The notes under the pieces: generated by a model
Databases searched by the model: none
Seen by the model: only the letters and a program-made list of their open reading frames with translations
What the model was told of the DNA's origin: nothing
From: Aplysia californica
Lineage: Eukaryota; Mollusca; Gastropoda; Aplysiida; Aplysiidae
Length of the DNA stretch: 64,000 nt
Direction: 5' to 3'
Assembly: GCF_000002075.1 (NCBI RefSeq)
Contig: NW_004797865.1
Span: 220,797-284,796 of the forward strand
Shown: positions 38,428-44,400 of the stretch, one piece after another
How positions within the stretch are numbered: position 1 is the first letter of the stretch
Layout of the letters: every line of letters begins with the position of its first letter
Program-made: the position numbers and the translations under genes

Positions 38428-41400
38428 TTCTCTCTCTCTCTCTCTTATTTAATTTTTCCCATTCTCCTTCGTCCCTTCCCAAGGCCCGCCCCTCCTCTTT
38501 CATCCCTGCTCTATCCCCTCTTCCTTGCGTGCATTCCCCCACCCCGCCCACCCCCACAACGTGGCCCAGCCCGATAAGATTCTATAAAAAGAAACGCCAT
38601 AGTTCGAGATTTAGCCCACACTCGGCTGCCATATTTGATCCCCACCGCGGCGTACTGCTCGTGGCACCGCGAAGAGAGAGAGGAGGCTCCATTAGTTCTA
38701 AACTCCTTGTCTATAAAGCAAACATGTCGGGGACGGAGAGCTCTGAAAACTCCCTGAACCCCCAAAGACCCAAAATGACCAGCTACTGATTCAAATGAGG
38801 GTCACCTGCACACTATATAGTTCAGAACGTTACCAACTAAGGTAACTGAAAACCCTGAAATGCAATAACCATATAATAAGTAGAAGTTTTTCTGGAGGAG
38901 GGAAGGAATAAGGCCTAGGGTACTTCTCTAGGCTAATGAGGGGGGAAAAGTCATAAGACGCATCATAAAACACATCCATTCACATTAAAAAAACAAATAG
39001 TTGCAAGAAAATATTTGTGTGTTTGATATTAATCTATTAATTAGTATGATCTTCCAGAACCCAAGTCAAGTTGTCTTTACCTCAACTGTGAATACTTCTT
39101 TTGCTGTTAGGTCAACATTGCATCACTTTTTACTTAGTGACACCCACTAAAGTGTCTTCAGGACTGGACACCTCAGCCCAGTGAAATAACCAACAAAGGG
39201 GACCTCAGCTCAATTTCTTTTCAGGAGTAAATAACGGTTTGTTTTTTCTTCTGCTTTTATCTTTTACAGCATCTTTTCTCAAACCCAGGGTGGGTAAACT
39301 TTCGGAAATAAAATTATTAAAAAATTTTTTAATGAACAAACAAATTGTCCTTTAAATTTCACTCGAAACCTAGTCTTAGCTCTAGTATTTTGACAAATGC
39401 AATCATCTATTGATTTTTGGGATTTTTTTAACTCGCCAAATATTTCTGCAGGCTACAGAAAACTAAATGTGGGGTCGCATTTGGCCCATGGGCTGTAATT
39501 TTCTCACCTCTGTTCTAATTTAAGAGAAACGAATTCCTAAGAGCCAATACTCACCACTGGTTTATGTTTTTCCCATAAGCCAGGAATAATTTTCTTCACA
39601 TCTTCATACACAACAGGAAGTTCATAAATGATAAGTTCTACATCATCACTAAGACCAAGCTTGGCCAACTCCTGCACAGCGACCCAGCTTGCATTCACCA
39701 AGTGTCCCTTGAAAGGTCCAAAACCTAAGGAAAATGAATAAAGTTATCACAAGTGGTCGGGACACACTTTTAATAGATTTTAAAAAATGAAAGAAGTTGA
39801 TTCTGTTCATGTCTTTCCTCTTTTCTTGCTAAAAGTAATAAACAAAGCAGCATTACTTTCGTTGACATGAAAACGAAGTAACACAAGATATCATGTCAAT
39901 TGGCAACAAACAGATTACTTTTTGTAGATTGTCTTTATCCTGATGTACTGCCATCAGTCAATGTTGTCAACACTGATGATGAAAACAAGAATACAAGAAG
40001 AGTGAACTGCATTCAGAGATATACAAGCAGCTCCCACTTCAGCTTTTCAGTGCACATTGCACCACTGCCAGGGCAAAACAATTTAAATTAAAGCGCACTG
40101 AAGCTAAAGTATAGAATGTTGACTATCATCTACTATAGAGACTTCTTCTTCAGTAAAACTGCTTCAAGACAAGACCGCACAAAATTGATTAAACTGTGTC
40201 CCAGCTTAAATCAATTTGTTTAAATCACCATGACAGAAAGATAGACTGACAAAGAAACTTCTAGCCAGAGAGACAGGGAGGGAGGATAAGAAAGGGATGG
40301 ACAGATGGATAGACTGAATGGCAAGTAGACGAAGATGAGATAAACACACACAAAACAGATTCAGGGAAAGAAAGATCAAATTGATGAAGAAAAAATGACA
40401 AATATGTAATACGAATGTAAACAGCGCATCATGATAATACAGGGTGAGTGAAGAATGAACCGACTTTATGACGCCAGCGCATTGCTTCAGTTCTCAAGCA
40501 TTGTTATGGCATGAGTCAGTGACCATTTGAAAGAGGCTTTATAATGTACATTTTCAATTAAAAAAAGAATGAACTGATTTTATGACGCAATGCTTCAGTT
40601 CTCAAGTACTGTTTTGGAATGAGTCAGTGACCATTTGAAATGGTAGTTATATCTAACTTTTGAATAGCTGTGCCCTAGTGATGGATTGGTCATTTAAAAG
40701 GGCTCAAAATCGTACCCTCGGTGCTTGGCCTGCAGACCCCTAGACATCACCATGTGTTAGTTAGTTAGTAGTATAAGGTTTTACGGCGCTCGCAACTGCT
40801 AAGGTCATATGAGCGCGCGAAACACAAGTTGTTCACCTCTGCGAAAGTTCACTTCACGACTGGTAACTAGTTTACTTTAAAATGCTAAAAAGTTAAAATA
40901 TTCAAATTCGGTGTAAATACATTTGTGATCTAAAACAACTTTTAAGTAGCAATAAAAATTTTAAATAATATCAGATTCACTTTACAACTCGCCATAAAGG
41001 CCAATGGCCTTTATAAAATTTAAAATTCTGCTGGGAACAACGACGGAGAAAATATCCTGCAATTTCTTGCATTTATAATATTTCCTTCGGATCTCTCCAA
41101 AGTCTAGACATTCTGTTAAAATGTGTCTAATGGTAAAATCTGTGTCGCATCCGACACAGAACGGCTTCTCCTCTCCCTGCAGGAGGTATTTGTGAGTCAG
41201 GGCCGTGTGTCCGATGCGCAATCGAGTAAAAATGACTTCGTCTCTTCTGGAGAGATCCGAAGGATTTCGCTGTTCTAGTCTGGGTTTAATTTCGTATAAT
41301 TTATTATTTTTCTGGTTTTCCCAGTGGCTCTCCCACAGACTGGAGGTGTACTTTTTGACTTTATTTCTAAAGTCAGTCTGTGGGAGAGTGTTTGTCGTTG

Positions 41401-44400
41401 ATCCCAGCAGAAGGGATGAGGCTTTCTTCGCCAGGTCGTCTACCTGCTCGTTTCCTCGGATGCCCACATGGCTTGGGATCCATGCGAACATGATGTTTTT
41501 TCCTGTTTCGGATAGTGTATGGATTTTCTGTTGTAGCCTAACTATTTTTGGGTGTAAGAGTGTGTAGTTTGTGAGTGAGGTGATGCAAGACAGAGAGTCA
41601 GAAAGGATAAGGAAAGATTTGTTAGGAGAATTTTCTACAGAGTCCAGTGCCATGTCAATGGCAGTGGCCTCCGCAGTGAAAATGGAGGCTTCAGGATGGA
41701 GTCTCCTCTGGTGTGTATTGTTGGGAGATAGGGCTGCGGCGCCCACTTCATTGTCTTTTTTGGAGCCATCCGTGAAGATGAGCTCCGCACCGGGGTATTT
41801 ATCTATTAGTTTTTTGTATTCTGCTTGAAAAGTTTTGGTGTTTGTGCTTTCTTTGTTGTGTGTGGTCAGCTGTAAATCTACTTTTGCCTTGGTGAGGTGC
41901 CACGGAGGGAGGTCGGGGAAAAGAATTTGTTGGATGTCTTGTTTGGAAAAGTGTAAGTTTTTGAGGTCCTCGAGGATTCTGAGGCCGAAAGGTTTGATGA
42001 GTTTTTCGTTGTTTTGGAATCTGTTTCTGGTTTCTGGATTTGTTTGAAAAATGCTGTTGTGCGCTGGATTTTCCGGTGTTGAGCTCTGTTTAACTGCGTA
42101 TTGTAGTGAGAGTTGTGTGCGTCTGAGTGAGAGTGGTGGAATGTTGGCCTCGGCCTGTAGGCTCTCCACCGGAGAAGTGCGGAAAGCCCCCAGAGCGAGG
42201 CGGAGTCCTTGGTTCTGTATTGGATCTAGTATTTTTAAGACGTGTGGTTTTGCCGATCCGTAGACTTGACAGCCGTAGTCAAGCCTGGACCGGACAAGGG
42301 AGATGTACAAGTGGAGAAGGTGTTTTGAGTCCCCGCCCCACTCCGGATGTGATAGAATTTTCAAAGCGTTTAACGCTTTCTGGCACCTCACACGAAGGTC
42401 TTTGATGTGTGGTGTGAATGTAAGTTTTTTGTCAAAAATGACACCGAGGAAACGAGCTTGGTCCTGGACGGGAATCCTTTCCCCGTATAGTGTCAAATCC
42501 GGCTGCAGCACACGTCTGCCTGTTCGGCAGGTGTACTGCAACCGTCTTTGACGGGGAGAACTTGAAACCGTTGTTGTTTGCCCACGTTTCAAGTTTTTGC
42601 AGCTGCGTTTGCAGCTGCCTTTCCATAGATCTCAAATGAGGATTTTTCGATCGGCAGCATATCAAGAAGTCGTCAACGTATAACGAGCTGTCTATGCTGT
42701 TCTGGAGGGTTTTCACTATGGAGTTAATTTTGATTTCGAAAAGGAGAGGAGAAAGGATGCTCCCCTGGGGGACTCCTTCCTCCTGTTGGTGGGGGTCTGA
42801 AAGGGAGGATCCGACACGAACCTGGAAGGAACGGTTCTTCAGGAAGTTGCCAATGAAGGCAGGGAGGTGACCGCGTATGCCGAGTGCGTGCAGGTCTTGA
42901 AGAATGCCGTACTTCCAGGTTGTGTCGAAGGCTTTTTCTAGGTCAAAAAAGATGGCGATCATGTGGCCTCTTTCGGCGAACGTCTCGCGTATAAAGGTCT
43001 CCAGGCGGACCAGGTGATCCAGAGTGGATCGGGTTTTCCTGAATCCGCACTGGAGACCGCTCAGCGAGCCCGTCGTTTCCAGAAACCACATGAGTCGCCT
43101 GTGAATCATTTTTTCAATTAGTTTGCAGAGACAGCTCGTTAGGGCTATAGGTCTGTAATTGGATGGGTGTGTGTGGTCTTTGTTTGGTTTGGGTATTGGA
43201 ATGACAGTGGCGAGACGCCAAGACTCCGGAAAGGAGTGCGACCGCCACATGTCGTTGTATATGTGTAGTATGAGTGTGAGTGTTTCTGAGGGTAAGTGTC
43301 TAATGATCTTGTTGTGGATGTCATCCGGTCCCGGGGCTGTATCGCCCAGGTCCGAGATGCACGATGTTAATTCGTCTATTGTGAAGTCTGCGTTGTAGGT
43401 TTCAGTGTTGTTTGAGTGGAAGTTTAGGTGTTGTTTTTCTCTGTTAGTTTTGACGTTTTGAAAAGTGGTGTTGTAGTTTGCTTGGGATGAGTTTTTGGCT
43501 AGAGATGTAGCTATTGTGTTTGCAATGTCTACTTGTGTTTCAGCTGTTGTTCCATCCGGCCTCTGGACGTGCCGAATGGTGTCTGTGCGTCTACCTGAGA
43601 ATTTTTTAGCAATTTGGAAAACTTGATTGAGTGGTGTCTGGCTGTTGATTTTGGAGATGTATTTTTGGAATGATTGTCTTTTGCTCTCCCTGAGGCATCT
43701 ACGTGCCTCAGCTCGAGCCTTTAAATAAAGTATCTTATTTTCTATGGTGGTGTTGTTGACGGCTCTTCGATACGCTGCCTTCTTTTTCTTTACTGCGTCC
43801 TCACATTCCCAAGAGAACCAGACCTTGTTCCTCCGGGGTTTTGTTTTTGTTTTTGGAATGTGATTGTGGCATATTTCTAAGAGTTTTTCGTGAAATTTAT
43901 TGTAGTTGTGGTCGAAATTGGGATTAAGAATCTTGGAACATTGATTGGCAAACCCGTCCCAGTCGGCTTTTTTGAAGTTGAAGCGTTCTGGGATCGGGTC
44001 GTTTTGGAGGCTATTGTTTTTGAGGAGAATTGGGAAATGGTCCGTACGGTCATCCAGCACAGACCACTCAAGATCTGGGACTAGTTCAGGGGTACAAAAA
44101 GTAAGGTCAAGGGATGAAGTGCCATAAGTGGCTCTGTTTCTGAAAGTTGGGGATTTATCATTTAAGAGACAGATGTTATTTTGAAATAAAAAGTTTTCTA
44201 TTATTTTACCTTTCTGGTCTATAGGTTTGTCTCCCCAAAGGGGGCTGTGGGCATTGAAATCACCTAGTAAAATAAAGGGTTTTGGGAGCTGGGACTTTAA
44301 GTCATTTAGTTGGGTTATTTTGAGGGGGTAATTTGGTGGGATGTAAACTGAGCAGATCGTGATTGGTCTGTGCAGGGTGACCCGTACGGCAATAGCCTGG

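Noticed and set aside
38265-38789. 174-codon plus-strand ORF as one protein
   Set aside because: The first half is a CT/TGTC microsatellite read as Leu/Ser; only the end near 38724 deserves attention, as part of the GC-rich island.
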